This document shows positions 48,118-58,499 of a stretch of DNA of 64,000 bases, piece by piece. Positions within the stretch are counted from its first letter, which is position 1. Each line of letters opens with the position of its first letter. Source of the stretch: Labrenzia sp. DG1229 (GTDB lineage: Bacteria; Pseudomonadota; Alphaproteobacteria; Rhizobiales; Stappiaceae). Under the pieces are notes generated by a model that was not told the DNA's origin, made no database searches, and saw only the letters and a list, made by a program, of their open reading frames with translations. The stretch is taken from contig NZ_KI928927.1 of the NCBI RefSeq assembly GCF_000521215.1, forward strand, positions 32,440 through 96,439, in the 5' to 3' direction. The translations under genes were made by a program, and so were the position numbers.

Positions 48118-48654
48118 TCATTTTGCGGCTGAATTAGGACCAATTCTGAAACTGTCATACAGGAGAGCGGCCACGCCTGCAACGATCCACACATCTGCGA
48201 GGTTGAAGACGTACCAGGAGAATGTGCCAACGTGAAAATGCACAAAATCTGCCACGGCACCGTATGCGATTCGATCTATTCCATTGCCGATCGCACCTCC
48301 TATGACCAGCGCGAGCGCGACGGCGACCAGTTTTGTCTGGCAGCGCGCCGACCAGACCCAAAGGCCGATGGTAATGGCGACCGTCAGCCCGGCCAGCAAC
48401 CAGCGGCCTGTATCGCTGTCCTGTTGAAACAGGCCGTAGGAGACACCCCGGTTCCAGACCAGCACGAATTCCAGTACCGGTAACAACTGTACAGGACCAT
48501 TCGTTCCAAGCTCGAAGCCATAAAGCAGCCAGAGTTTGCTCACCTGATCCAGGACGAGGCCAACAAGCGAAACAACGAACACAATCCCGCTGAAGCGGCC
48601 CCACAAGAGGGGGCGCCCGGTAGACTCTGGATCAATGTGTGTCGGTTCGCTCAT
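48118..48654 (-). CDS. lspA: Lipoprotein signal peptidase (signal peptidase II)
   Basis: 178 residues, four membrane helices. Removes signal peptides from prolipoproteins at the lipobox. The catalytic Asp pair lies in GAIGNGIDR and FNLADVWI; NRGVSYGLF is the usual third motif. Follows ileS after 33 bases, the common ileS-lspA arrangement, and precedes a lipoprotein gene. Confidence 0.96.
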   Translation of the reverse strand: MSEPTHIDPESTGRPLLWGRFSGIVFVVSLVGLVLDQVSKLWLLYGFELGTNGPVQLLPVLEFVLVWNRGVSYGLFQQDSDTGRWLLAGLTVAITIGLWVWSARCQTKLVAVALALVIGGAIGNGIDRIAYGAVADFVHFHVGTFSWYVFNLADVWIVAGVAALLYDSFRIGPNSAAK

Positions 48655-48687
48655 GCAGTACCAGAAACTGTCCCTTGCCTTGCCGCG

Positions 48688-51653
48688 TTATGCGGGCACG
48701 TGAGAAGCGTCCCATTCACGAAGCGCTGCAGCGTCGCGCAATGTGACATCCGGATAGTCCCGATCAGTTCCGACTTCCGGTAGGATCTTCCAGGATCGGG
48801 CGCATTTCTGGCCTTCTGCCAGAGCCGGCACAATCGCAACGCCTTTTGTGTCTTCAAGCGTGAAGGCACCGTTCGGGGCAGAGCCGGAAGACAACGTCAA
48901 CTGGCTCGTGATGGCAATGTCAGCCATGTTCTGACCCTCAAGCGCAGCCATCAGGTCCGGATCGGTCACATGTACGACCGGATGCGCCTCGAGTGACGAA
49001 CCGATCCGCTTTTCCCTGCGTTCGATCTCAAGAGCACCGGTGATCACGCGGCGAACCGTTCTGATCTTTGCCCATTTGGCAGCCAGATCTTCATCTCGCC
49101 ATTCCGCGGGAACGACCGGGAACTGCTCAAGATGAACCGAGGTCTCTTCCCCGTAACGGGTAACCCAGGTTTCGTCCATTGTGAATGGCAGCATCGGCGC
49201 CATCCAGGTGACCAGGCAGTTGAACAGCTTGTCGATGACGAAGAGCGACGCCTTGCGGCGAGCAGAAGATTCAGCATCGCAATAAAGCGTGTCCTTACGG
49301 ATGTCGAAATAGAAGGCGGACAATTCGACGGTCATGAAGGTGAAGAGCTGGTGGGTCACCTTCTTGTAGTCGAATTCCCAATAGGCTTCCCGAACCAAGG
49401 CGTCCAACTCGGCCAGACGATGCAGCATCAGCCTTTCGAGTTCAGGCATGTCGGTGATCGAAATCTCTTCGCCGGTCGCATGGGCAAGGGATCCGAGCAT
49501 CCATCGCAGCGTGTTGCGCAGCTTGCGATAACTGTCGACGTTGGTCTTGATGATTTCCTGGCCGAGACGTTGGTCTTCCCAGTAGTCGGTCGACGCCACC
49601 CATAGACGCAGGATGTCGGCCCCGTACTGCTTGATGATATCCTGAGGGAACACTTGGTTGTTGAGTGACTTGGACATCTTGCGGCCATCTTCGGCCATGG
49701 TGAAGCCGTGTGTCAGAACGGCGTCATAGGGGGCGGTGCCGCGCGTGCCGCAACTCTCCAGCAGCGAGGAATGGAACCAGCCGCGATGCTGGTCCGACCC
49801 CTCAAGATAAAGAACATAGTCGTTGCCGCCGTCCTTCTTGCGCGCCGGGTTGAGATCATCCCGCTTTTCCAGGACGAAGGCATGGGTGGAACCGGAATCG
49901 AACCACACATCGAGAATGTCGGTGACCATGTCCCAGTCACCGGCCAGATAGTCATTCCCGAGGAAACGCTCCTTGGCACCTTCCGCGTACCATGCATCGG
50001 CACCTTCATCGCAAAAGGCTTCATAAATGCGTGCGTTGACTGCTTCATCCTTCAGGACGTCAGCCGTCTCCTTGTGGATGAACACGGTAATCGGGACGCC
50101 CCATGCGCGTTGGCGGGACAGGACCCAGTCCGGACGGTTCTCGATCATCGAGCGTAACCGGTTCTGACCGCTTCTCGGGACGAAGCGGGTCTCGTCGATC
50201 GCGTTGAGCGCGCGCGTGCGCAACGTGTCTCCTTCACCGGACAATGTTTTGTCCATGTAGACGAACCACTGTGGGGTGTTGCGGAAGATCACCGGTTTCT
50301 TCGAGCGCCAGGAATGTGGATAGGAGTGGTTCAGTCGGCCAAGGCCGATCAGATTTCCGCTTTCCTTCAGCTTTTCGATAACCACCTTGTTGGCTTTGCC
50401 CTTTTCACCCTTGTGGGTGATGACCTCGGCACCTTCAAAGCCCGGTGCATCCTTGGTGTAAAATCCGTCATCGGCAACTGTGAACGGGATGGCGGTATTG
50501 ATACCGCGTGCATCGAGTTCGGCACGTTTGTCCATCCAGATTTCAAAATCGTCCGAGCCGTGGCCGGGAGCGGTGTGGACAAAGCCCGTACCTGCATCAT
50601 CGGTTACGTGATCACCATCCAGCACGGGCACATCGAATTCGTAGCCGCCTAGGTCAAGGTCGGCGAGAGGGTGCGCACAGGTGATTGCCTCAAGTTCGTC
50701 TGCGGTTACGGCACGAACACGATTGAAGTCTGAAATGCGGGCATTCTTGAAGACGTCTGCCGCCAGAGCATCGGCAAGGATCAGGAGATCGCCTTTCTGC
50801 ACCCAGTTTTCGTCGGGCAGGCCGTCCTGTGTGACTTCATACAGACTGTAGGCGATACGCGAAGAGAAACAGATCGCCCGGTTTCCGGGAATGGTCCAGG
50901 GCGTGGTTGTCCAGATGACCAGGGACGCATCGAGCAATTGCTCCACGGCGGCCTGATCACTGCCACCGGCGGTCACGACCGGAAATTTCACCCAGATCAT
51001 GTCGGACTTGTGGTCCTGATACTCGATTTCCGCTTCCGCGAGTGCCGTCTTTTCAACAACCGACCACATGACCGGCTTGGAGCCGCGATAAAGCTGCCCG
51101 GACGTGGCGAATTTCATCAGCTCCCGGGCGATGACCGCCTCGCTCTCAAAGCGCATGGTAAGATATGGGTTGTCCCAGTCTCCCTCAATACCGAGGCGCT
51201 TGAATTCCTTGCGCTGAACATCGATCCAGTGTTCGGCGAATTCGCGGCATTCCTTGCGGAATTCGTTGATCGGAACCTCGTCCTTGTTCTTGCCCTTGGC
51301 GCGGTACTGTTCCTCGATTTTCCATTCGATCGGCAGACCGTGACAATCCCAGCCAGGAACATAATTGCTCTCGAAACCCATCATCTGCATCGAGCGGGTG
51401 ACGATGTCCTTCAGCGTCTTGTTGAGCGCATGCCCGATGTGAATGTTGCCGTTGGCATAGGGGGGCCGTCGTGCAGCACAAATTTGTCGCGGGTCGCACC
51501 CTGCACGCGCAGCTTGTTGTAGACATCAAGCTTTTCCCACCTTGCGAGGATTTCAGGTTCCTTTTTGGGAAGGCCGGCGCGCATCGGGAAATCGGTCTTC
51601 GGCAAGTTGAGCGTTTCGGAATAGTCGCGTTTATCTGTCTCGGTCATCGTCAA
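48688..51653 (-). CDS. ileS: Isoleucyl-tRNA synthetase, one-base frameshift
   Basis: Class I aminoacyl-tRNA synthetase, about 988 residues once corrected. The first frame ([36 protein letters not shown]) runs to FVLHDGPP and then breaks at a run of six G on the plus strand (51460-51465). One more base restores [14 protein letters not shown], the HIGH motif, and the 900-residue frame that follows. KMSKS ([11 protein letters not shown]), the editing domain and the anticodon domain are intact. The C-terminal zinc site is degenerate (KCARSWKIL). As the gene is essential, the break is almost certainly a sequence error. Confidence 0.95.
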
Positions 51654-51978
51654 GTCGATCCGGTCGTTCGGGCAAACTGCCCGCCAATTTTACAGGGTGT
51701 TGCGTGCCTGTCTTCAGGCCGCGAGAACAGGAGTGTCCCGGTCCCTGGCGCCGCGTCGTTCGCGTCAGCCGAAGGCCGGGCAGGTAATTCGCGTAATCGC
51801 GATCATCTGAGAGCCGATGAATATGAGTGGCATGTCGTGCATGGGATGGGACATAGCAGCACTTGCCGGCCGAATAAAGAGGCCTGCAGTATTTCGTGGG
51901 TACTCGACTGCCGGAATGGCAGGCTTTCTTTAACGGCTGGCAGTTTATGAAGAAGGGGAGCTTGATCAAGAGGACGGC
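51654..51978. other. Intergenic region between ileS and the GT87 pair
   Basis: 325 bases between divergent genes with no supported frame. It should hold both promoters. No palindrome or RNA stands out. Confidence 0.4.
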
Positions 51979-53175
51979 ATGGCCGCGTATTTTGCAGATG
52001 GGTACTGGGCGACGCGGGATCGCCTGATCCCGGCAGGTCTCATGGCCGTCACGGCCTATTGCGCAGTGCTGATCTATTTCTTTTCACCGGCCGGGCCGGC
52101 TGTGACCACTGGCGGTGTGCCGATAAACGATTTCCTTTGTTTCTGGTTGGCGGGTTCGGAGGTTGTGCGGGGCACGCCTCAGGTTGCCTACGACAATGAC
52201 GCCTTTCTTGCGCTGCAGGCACCTTATCTTGAACCCGGGGCCTTCTATCCGTTCTTCTACCCGCCGACCTTTTTGCTGATTCTGGCTCCTCTTGGGACGA
52301 TGGCTGCCATCCCGGCATATGTGATGTCACAAGTGGTCAGCCTGGCATTCGCCGGCGCGGTCTGCGCACGCATCCTGCGCAATTGGACCGGCGTTCTGCT
52401 GATCGCAGCCATGCCCGCAACGTTCAATGCAGTGTTTCACGGACAAAATGCACTTTTGTGCGCTGCATTGCTCGGAGCCGGTCTTGTTGCCTTGTCGGAG
52501 CGCCGTGAAGTGTTGGCCGGGCTGTTCATCGGTCTGTTGACCATAAAGCCGCAAATGGGTGTTCTTCTGCCTTTCGCGTTCCTGGCGGCTGGTTACTACA
52601 GGGCATTCTCGTCTGCCGCCGTCACCGCGGTCGCCGTTGCCGCGCTGAGCTGGATTGCGCTGGGTTCCGGCACCTGGCAGGCTTTTCTGGAACAGGCTGC
52701 GTTCACCGGCCAGGCAACCGATCAGGGAATGGCAGGGTTTTACAAGATGGCATCCGTTTATGCCTCCGTTCGCTTGATAGGCCTGGACTCACTGCCCGCT
52801 TATGCGGTTCAGGGCGCGGCAACCCTCGCGGCCCTGTGGGTGGTCTGGAAAGTCTGGGGATCCGACGAGGCTTTCGGTCTGAAGGCCGCGGTTCTGGTTT
52901 CGGCCGGATTCTTTGCAACACCCTATGTGCTGCCTTATGACCTGGCGGCCCTGGCTGTCGCGATCGCGTTTTTGGTGCAGGCCACAAACGGCAAGCAGGC
53001 ATTTCCATACATGTGGACGCTGGTTGCCCTCGCGGTGCTGGTCTCTGCCTCCTCGAGATATATCGGGGCTGTCTCGGGTGTGCCGTTCGGTCTTGTGGCA
53101 CCGGCAATCATACTTTTTGTGTCAATGCGCCTTGTCGGTTTTTCTGGCCGTATTGGCAATGAGGTGCAGTCATGA
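51979..53175 (+). CDS. GT87/DUF2029-type membrane protein 1
   Basis: 398 residues with about 10 hydrophobic segments. GGVPINDFLCFWLAGSEVVRG, FYPFFYPPTFLLILAPLG and TFNAVFHGQNALLCAALLGAGLVALS followed by GLLTIKPQMGVLLPFAFL are the text of the GT-C membrane glycosyltransferases (polyprenol-phosphate-mannose type). The exact donor and acceptor are unknown. Its stop overlaps the start of a paralogue by four bases. Confidence 0.85.
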   Translation: MAAYFADGYWATRDRLIPAGLMAVTAYCAVLIYFFSPAGPAVTTGGVPINDFLCFWLAGSEVVRGTPQVAYDNDAFLALQAPYLEPGAFYPFFYPPTFLLILAPLGTMAAIPAYVMSQVVSLAFAGAVCARILRNWTGVLLIAAMPATFNAVFHGQNALLCAALLGAGLVALSERREVLAGLFIGLLTIKPQMGVLLPFAFLAAGYYRAFSSAAVTAVAVAALSWIALGSGTWQAFLEQAAFTGQATDQGMAGFYKMASVYASVRLIGLDSLPAYAVQGAATLAALWVVWKVWGSDEAFGLKAAVLVSAGFFATPYVLPYDLAALAVAIAFLVQATNGKQAFPYMWTLVALAVLVSASSRYIGAVSGVPFGLVAPAIILFVSMRLVGFSGRIGNEVQS

Positions 53176-54428
53176 AAGCGCAAAACCGCACCGCTTTGAT
53201 CTGGGAAAAGGGAATTCGCGAGGGGGCCTGGCTCACCTGGGACCGGATCGGCTTTGCGTGTCTTTGCTCCGCCATCGGCCTCAGTCTCGGTCTCATCTGG
53301 TTGCTGGTTGTTCCCAACGCCTTCGGCGCGCCCAACGGCACCGTGCTGATGGACTATTTCAGTTTCTGGCTTGCAGGACGGCAGGCACTCGCCGGGGTCC
53401 CTGAAATTGTCTATGTTCCCGCCGAGTTTTCGGCGCTGCAGGTCGAAATCTCGGGATCCGAAACGGTCTTCGGCTTTTTCTATCCGCCGACTTTCCAGCT
53501 TCTCCTGAGCGTTTTTGCCGCGCTTCCTTACAAGACGGCCTTTGCGGCTTTCGTGATCTCAACCACTGCGCTCTTGTGCCTTTCCTGCCGGCTGATCACC
53601 GGCAAGTGGCTGCTCGCCGCGTGCCTGATCCTCATCCCGGCCTGTGCTAACAATGCGTTTCACGGACAGAATGCGGCCCTGACCGCTGCTCTTTACGGGT
53701 TCTTTCTCGTCGGTGTCGAGCGTCAGCGCATGATGCTGGCCGGGATTGCTCTCGGTTTGCTGACGATAAAGCCGCAACTCGGAATTCTTGTCCCGGTCGC
53801 GCTTGTTGCCAGCTTGAACTGGCGAGCCTTCCTCAGCGCGTCGCTGACCACATTGGTGTTTGCAGGCCTCAGTGCCGCAGTGCTCGGCGCCGGTGTCTGG
53901 CTGATGTTCTGGCAACAGGCACCGGTCGCAGCAGCAATGATGGAACTTGGCGGTGTCGAATGGGGCAAGATGATTTCTGTCTACGGCAGCTTTCGTCAAT
54001 TAGGGCTTGGTCACGAGATTTCAATGGTTGCGCAGATGTTGGTCGGCCTCGGTGCGCTCATCTGCGTCTGGAAGGCCTGGCGCAGAACGCGTGACATGGC
54101 CGTCCGGTCTGCATCACTGATTGGCGGAACCCTCCTGGTGACACCGTTTGCACTCACCTATGACCTGACGCTTCTCGTCATCCCGTGTGCATTCCTGATC
54201 AGGGAAGGGCTCAATCGAGGGTTTTTCCCCTATGACAGGATTTTGCTTGCCGTGGTCATCGGGCTGTCCGCATCGACGGCACCGTTTGCCATCCTGCTCG
54301 GCATTCCGATGGCACCGCTTTTGCCGGCGGCGATCCTGTTTCTTGGAATGCGGCGTATGCAGCTCATCGATCGTGCACGGCAGCAGGAACGTGAACCGGA
54401 TCACATCTCCGGAACCGCATCGGCCTGA
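53172..54428 (+). CDS. GT87/DUF2029-type membrane protein 2
   Basis: 418 residues, paralogue of the preceding gene with the same marks (VLMDYFSFWLAGRQALAG, FFYPPTFQLLLSVF, CANNAFHGQNAALTAALYG, LLTIKPQLGILVPVAL). Two neighbouring copies suggest a heteromeric or sequential enzyme pair at the inner membrane, probably for an envelope polysaccharide or glycolipid. Confidence 0.85.
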   Translation: MKAQNRTALIWEKGIREGAWLTWDRIGFACLCSAIGLSLGLIWLLVVPNAFGAPNGTVLMDYFSFWLAGRQALAGVPEIVYVPAEFSALQVEISGSETVFGFFYPPTFQLLLSVFAALPYKTAFAAFVISTTALLCLSCRLITGKWLLAACLILIPACANNAFHGQNAALTAALYGFFLVGVERQRMMLAGIALGLLTIKPQLGILVPVALVASLNWRAFLSASLTTLVFAGLSAAVLGAGVWLMFWQQAPVAAAMMELGGVEWGKMISVYGSFRQLGLGHEISMVAQMLVGLGALICVWKAWRRTRDMAVRSASLIGGTLLVTPFALTYDLTLLVIPCAFLIREGLNRGFFPYDRILLAVVIGLSASTAPFAILLGIPMAPLLPAAILFLGMRRMQLIDRARQQEREPDHISGTASA

Positions 54429-55345
54429 GTTTTCTTTTTCAGCTTCCGTTCACGGTGCGCAATATAGAGCCCGCTGCCGATGATTAGCGCGATCCCGATC
54501 CACGTCGGACCATCGGGAAAGTCTGAAAAGACAAGATAGCCGAACAGCGTCGCGCTGACGATTTCGACATATTGCAGCGGCGCAAGCAGACTGGCACTGC
54601 CTCGCTGGAAGGCGGCAACAACGAGCCCGTGGGCCGCGAAGGAAATCAGCCCGATGAGCGCAAGCAAGGCCGTTTGCCGGAGTGTGGGGACTTCGAACTC
54701 GTAGCCTTCAAATTGTCCGTACGATCCGATCAGCAAAGCCGCACCCAGCAGCAGCGCACCTGACAGACCGGCGCCGAACTGAATCGTGAGCAAATCGTCT
54801 TCCACCGGGTAAAGTTTGTTGATCAGAAGATAAAAGGAAAACAGGAATGCAGTCAAAACGGGCAGTAGACTGACCAGTCCGATCTCCGTCAGGCTTGGGC
54901 GCAGGATGACGATTGCGCCCAGAAGCCCGACAAGAATGGCACCGATCCTGCGGACGCCGACCTGTTCTTTCAGGATCAGCGCGGCCAGCATGGTCAAGAC
55001 CATTGGTTCGATGAAAAAGATCGAGATCGCCGTTGCGACCGACATGTATTTGACGGCGGTGAAGAAACTGAGCGATGCAATCGCGAGCAGGATGCCACGC
55101 AGAAAATTGATAACCGGCTGCCTGGCCCTGAGACGCATCATCCGTCCGGTGACAAGTGCGATACAGAGGCAGATCACGAACTGGAAAAAAAATCGGCCGA
55201 AGGTAACTTCAAGTGCCGGTAGAGCCGACGACAGGTATTTTGCAATGATATCCATGACCGGAACGATCAGCATTGCTGTTGTCATCAGGAAAATTGCAAA
55301 TAGCGGATTATGCTCGACCGGTGCCCGGGCTGAAACTTTCGTCAC
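54401..55345 (-). CDS. EamA-family (DMT) transporter
   Basis: 314 residues, 10 predicted membrane helices in two EamA repeats (about 15-145 and 160-295). The text TFGRFFFQFVICLCIALVTGRM and ISIFFIEPMVLTMLAALILKEQVGVRRI is normal for drug/metabolite exporters. The start overlaps the ribF stop by four bases. The 3' end overlaps the convergent GT87 gene by 28 bases. Confidence 0.92.
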   Translation of the reverse strand: MTKVSARAPVEHNPLFAIFLMTTAMLIVPVMDIIAKYLSSALPALEVTFGRFFFQFVICLCIALVTGRMMRLRARQPVINFLRGILLAIASLSFFTAVKYMSVATAISIFFIEPMVLTMLAALILKEQVGVRRIGAILVGLLGAIVILRPSLTEIGLVSLLPVLTAFLFSFYLLINKLYPVEDDLLTIQFGAGLSGALLLGAALLIGSYGQFEGYEFEVPTLRQTALLALIGLISFAAHGLVVAAFQRGSASLLAPLQYVEIVSATLFGYLVFSDFPDGPTWIGIALIIGSGLYIAHRERKLKKKTQADAVPEM

Positions 55346-56340
55346 GTGGCAAGGTCCAGCAACTTCATGTCGATTTCCGAAAGGGGTTGGAGGGATTGCA
55401 ATGCCGCCCTCGCTTCGTCGCTGTCACGATTCATCTGCGCAACGAGTGCCTCGGCCGATTCGAACTTGTCCTCGCCCCGAAGATAGGAAACGAGATGTAT
55501 TCTCAGTGTCTGGCCGTAAAGGTCACCGCTGAAATCGAACAGGAAGACTTCGAACACGACCGCTCCGTCGTCGAAAGTAGGTCGTCTGCCATAGCTGGCA
55601 ACACCGTCATGCCAGCCGTTTTCCGTCCGCACCTTGACCGCGTAAATGCCTTGAAGAAGCGGGCTGTCGCCGCTCAGATGAAGGTTCGCCGTCGGATAAC
55701 CGAGGTCACGCCCGCGCTTGTCACCGTGTTCGACCCTTGCATCGAAATACCACCGGTACCCGAGCAGGGCATTGGCCTGCGTAACATCTCCTTGTGCGAG
55801 GCAGTCGCGAATCCGCGTGGAGGAAATGACTTCAGCACCTTCATCTTCTTCACGCTGAACGATCGTGACTCCGAAACCGTGCTCCGCGCCTGCCATGCGC
55901 AGATAGTCGGGTGTTCCCTGTCGCGCCCGGCCGAAGTGGAAATCATAGCCCGTGACCGCGTGCGAAATGCCGAGTGTGTCAATCAGGATGTCCTGAACAA
56001 AGGCGTTTGCTTCAATTCCGGCGAAATCCCGGGTAAACGGCAGGATCAGGGCCCCGTCCAGTCCACACGCATTCAGCATTTCGACCTTCAACGGCGGCGG
56101 CGTCAGCCGGTAGACCGGTTTGGAAGGATTGAACACTGTACGCGGATGCGGTTCGAAACTCATGGCAAAAACGGGATGGTGCGTGCCGTGGCCGAGCCCC
56201 AATGCCGCGCCCAGTACGGCTCTGTGCCCCCGATGCACGCCATCAAAATTTCCGATTGCGACAATACCGCCTTTCAATTCTTCAGGAAACGCGTCCAGAT
56301 TCTCAGCGTACAAGAAACTGGCGGATTGAGACGGGCTCAT
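55342..56340 (-). CDS. ribF: Bifunctional riboflavin kinase/FAD synthetase
   Basis: 332 residues from the ATG at 56340 (MSPSQSASFLYAENLDAFP); the longer open frame upstream is out of family. The N-terminal FMN adenylyltransferase has GGIVAIGNFDGVHRGH and STRIRDCLAQGD. The C-terminal flavokinase has KRGRDLGYPTANL and FEVFLFDFSGDLYGQTLRI. Makes FMN and FAD from riboflavin. Co-transcribed with the EamA transporter. Confidence 0.96.
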   Translation of the reverse strand: MSPSQSASFLYAENLDAFPEELKGGIVAIGNFDGVHRGHRAVLGAALGLGHGTHHPVFAMSFEPHPRTVFNPSKPVYRLTPPPLKVEMLNACGLDGALILPFTRDFAGIEANAFVQDILIDTLGISHAVTGYDFHFGRARQGTPDYLRMAGAEHGFGVTIVQREEDEGAEVISSTRIRDCLAQGDVTQANALLGYRWYFDARVEHGDKRGRDLGYPTANLHLSGDSPLLQGIYAVKVRTENGWHDGVASYGRRPTFDDGAVVFEVFLFDFSGDLYGQTLRIHLVSYLRGEDKFESAEALVAQMNRDSDEARAALQSLQPLSEIDMKLLDLAT

Positions 56341-56510
56341 GCAGCAAACCTTCGCGCAGTGTGTCGGCCGGAACGGCTTCTCGGGAAACGGCAGTCGGAA
56401 CGGGGGCACGTGATGTGTCCGCTCGCTGATGCTGGCGAGGAAACTGCCGTCTGCGCGTGAAAACGTCAAGGTCGGTGGACACCGTAAACCGGTTGACCGA
56501 TGCCCAGCGG

Positions 56511-56957
56511 TCAAATACGCGATCTGTCCTCGTCACGGCGAGGGACCTTCACCAGGGCTTCACCTTCCAGAACCACCTGATCCTCGACGCTGCAGATGCA
56601 GGACAGCCGGGCACGGTTTCCCCGTTCCATGAGTTCTTCGACCGTTACCGTTACCTTGACGTCGTCGCCGATCCTTACCGGTGCCTTGAAATTGAGTGTC
56701 TGGGAAAGATAAATCGCACCGGGTCCGGGAAGGCGTGTCCCGAGCACGGCCGAAATGAGACTTGCGGTGTAAAGGCCATGTGCAATCCGGGTTTTGAAAG
56801 GTGTGCGTGCTGCAAAGTGCTCCGACAGGTGAATGGGATTCCGGTCCCCCGAGACTTCGGCGAAGCCTACGACATCAGAAGAACTGACGTGTTTCACGAG
56901 TTCTTCGCGCATTCCCGTTTCCAGATCTTCGAAACAGAGTGTTCGCAGTTCCAACAT
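56511..56957 (-). CDS. MaoC-like dehydratase
   Basis: 148 residues from MLELRTLCFEDLETG at 56957; the frame continues upstream without family character. Hot-dog fold with the catalytic Asp/His pair in FAEVSGDRNPIHLSEHFAA and RIAHGLYTASLISAVLG. A (R)-specific enoyl-CoA hydratase-type function is expected. Upstream of ribF on the same strand. Confidence 0.9.
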   Translation of the reverse strand: MLELRTLCFEDLETGMREELVKHVSSSDVVGFAEVSGDRNPIHLSEHFAARTPFKTRIAHGLYTASLISAVLGTRLPGPGAIYLSQTLNFKAPVRIGDDVKVTVTVEELMERGNRARLSCICSVEDQVVLEGEALVKVPRRDEDRSRI

Positions 56958-57208
56958 GCCAATACCGCCCGGTTTTTTCTTGTTTCCCACCGTCGAGAAC
57001 GCTAGGCCCGCAAGGGTTTTCTGGCAATTATGCTTTCGGCGAAGAAAAATACGCGCGTTATTAACGGTCTTTTCAGGGCCAGCAGGTAGATTATGCCGGG
57101 TGTGGGGAGGTGAGGACACAGTAATTGTGTTGCTCTCCTTCAGAGTCATATCGCGTTTCCACCGGCCCACGGCCAGGGGCCGCGCCAATTGACAGTATGG
57201 AGTAGACA

Positions 57209-57592
57209 ATGGCCCTTGATCTTCAGATGCCGGTCCTCGTGGTCGATGACTACAAAACGATGATTCGCATCATTCGGAACCTGTTGAAGCAACTTGGTTT
57301 CGAAGACATCGACGATGCCGCGGACGGCACCGAAGCCCTGGAAAAAATGAAGCAGCGCCGTTACGGCCTGGTCATTTCGGACTGGAATATGGAGCCGATG
57401 ACCGGCTACGAACTGCTCAAGCAGGTTCGTTCGGATTCTGGTCTCAGCAAAACCCCGTTCATTATGGTCACTGCGGAATCCAAGACGGAAAACGTCATTG
57501 CCGCAAAGAAAGCCGGCGTGAACAACTACATCGTGAAGCCGTTCAATGCTCAGACGCTCAAGGGCAAGATCGAAGCTGTCTTCTCCGAGTGA
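57209..57592 (+). CDS. cheY: Single-domain response regulator CheY
   Basis: 127 residues. Acidic pocket VVDDY, phospho-acceptor Asp in VISDWNMEP, switch Thr in MVTAES and Lys in VKPFNAQTL. Binds the flagellar motor when phosphorylated. Followed by cheZ, which suggests direct signal termination by CheZ. Confidence 0.93.
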   Translation: MALDLQMPVLVVDDYKTMIRIIRNLLKQLGFEDIDDAADGTEALEKMKQRRYGLVISDWNMEPMTGYELLKQVRSDSGLSKTPFIMVTAESKTENVIAAKKAGVNNYIVKPFNAQTLKGKIEAVFSE

Positions 57593-57770
57593 CCTTTGTG
57601 CCGGGCGGAGCCCAGTAGTGGGTGTTCCGCCGGCGCAAACAGGGATCACAGGTATGACGCAGCTGTCGGACGGGCAGGTGTCGTCAGGTCTATACGGATC
57701 CTGAACCAGGAACGCGGCGCAATGTTTGCCGCTGCGTTCAGGAGTGGCTTTCATGCGGGGGGTGAACCTT

Positions 57771-58445
57771 ATGGCCGATATTAAGCAGGAAAACGTTGCG
57801 CGCGTTATAGATTTCCTGGAACAGAACAAAAATCGAGATGGCGAAGTCTCACTTACGGATGTGATGCACCTTGCCGAGGTCATGTCCGGATCGATGCATG
57901 ACTTTCTGTCGACCGTTCAGCCAACGGTGACAGAAGAGCTCAAGTTGATCGCCAAAGAGATCACGCGCATGAAGGAAGAAATTTGCCAACTGCGCGCAAA
58001 TGACATGACCGGCAACAAGATACCTGATGCCGGACGCGAGCTTGATGCGATTGTCGAGGCGACCGAAGAGGCCACCAACACGATCATGGAAGCCGCCGAG
58101 GATATCATGGGGGCGGACACAAGCGACACGGAAGCCTACCAGGAACTGGTCAGCAACAAGATGATCAGCATTTTCGAGGCTTGCACCTTCCAGGACATCA
58201 CGGGACAACGGATTTCAAAGGTCGTGACGACGCTGAATTACATCGACGAACGCGTCTCGTCCTTCATCGAACATCTGCGTATTCCAGAGGACCTTGATGC
58301 GGAAATGCAGGAAAGCGACGAAGAGCGCCGCAAGCGTGAACTGATCCTGCACGGTCCGCAACACAATGGTGAAGGCGTTTCGCAGGACGATATCGATTCA
58401 ATGCTGATGGGCGCCCAGGCGGATATCGACAAGCTTTTCGACTGA
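57771..58445 (+). CDS. cheZ: Protein phosphatase CheZ
   Basis: 224 residues from ATG 57771 (MADIKQENVARVIDFLEQN); an in-frame ATG at 57726 is not family-like. Long helical protein with the CheZ active motif EACTFQDITGQRISKV (Asp and Gln of the phosphatase site), and a C-terminal CheY-binding helix ending DDIDSMLMGAQADIDKLFD. Dephosphorylates CheY. Confidence 0.92.
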   Translation: MADIKQENVARVIDFLEQNKNRDGEVSLTDVMHLAEVMSGSMHDFLSTVQPTVTEELKLIAKEITRMKEEICQLRANDMTGNKIPDAGRELDAIVEATEEATNTIMEAAEDIMGADTSDTEAYQELVSNKMISIFEACTFQDITGQRISKVVTTLNYIDERVSSFIEHLRIPEDLDAEMQESDEERRKRELILHGPQHNGEGVSQDDIDSMLMGAQADIDKLFD

Positions 58446-58469
58446 AGGATCTCGATCCTGGTTGAACAA

Positions 58470-58497
58470 AGGGTCGCCGCTGGCGGCCTTTTTTTGT
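58470..58497 (+). terminator. Intrinsic terminator after cheZ
   Basis: Stem GGTCGCC/GGCGGCC with one G:T pair and a 3-base loop, followed by seven T, about 25 bases beyond the cheZ stop. Confidence 0.88.
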
Positions 58498-58499
58498 TC

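Noticed and set aside
57146-57883. Long minus-strand frame opposite cheY and the cheZ start
   Set aside because: Antisense to a confident CheY; its content has no family character.
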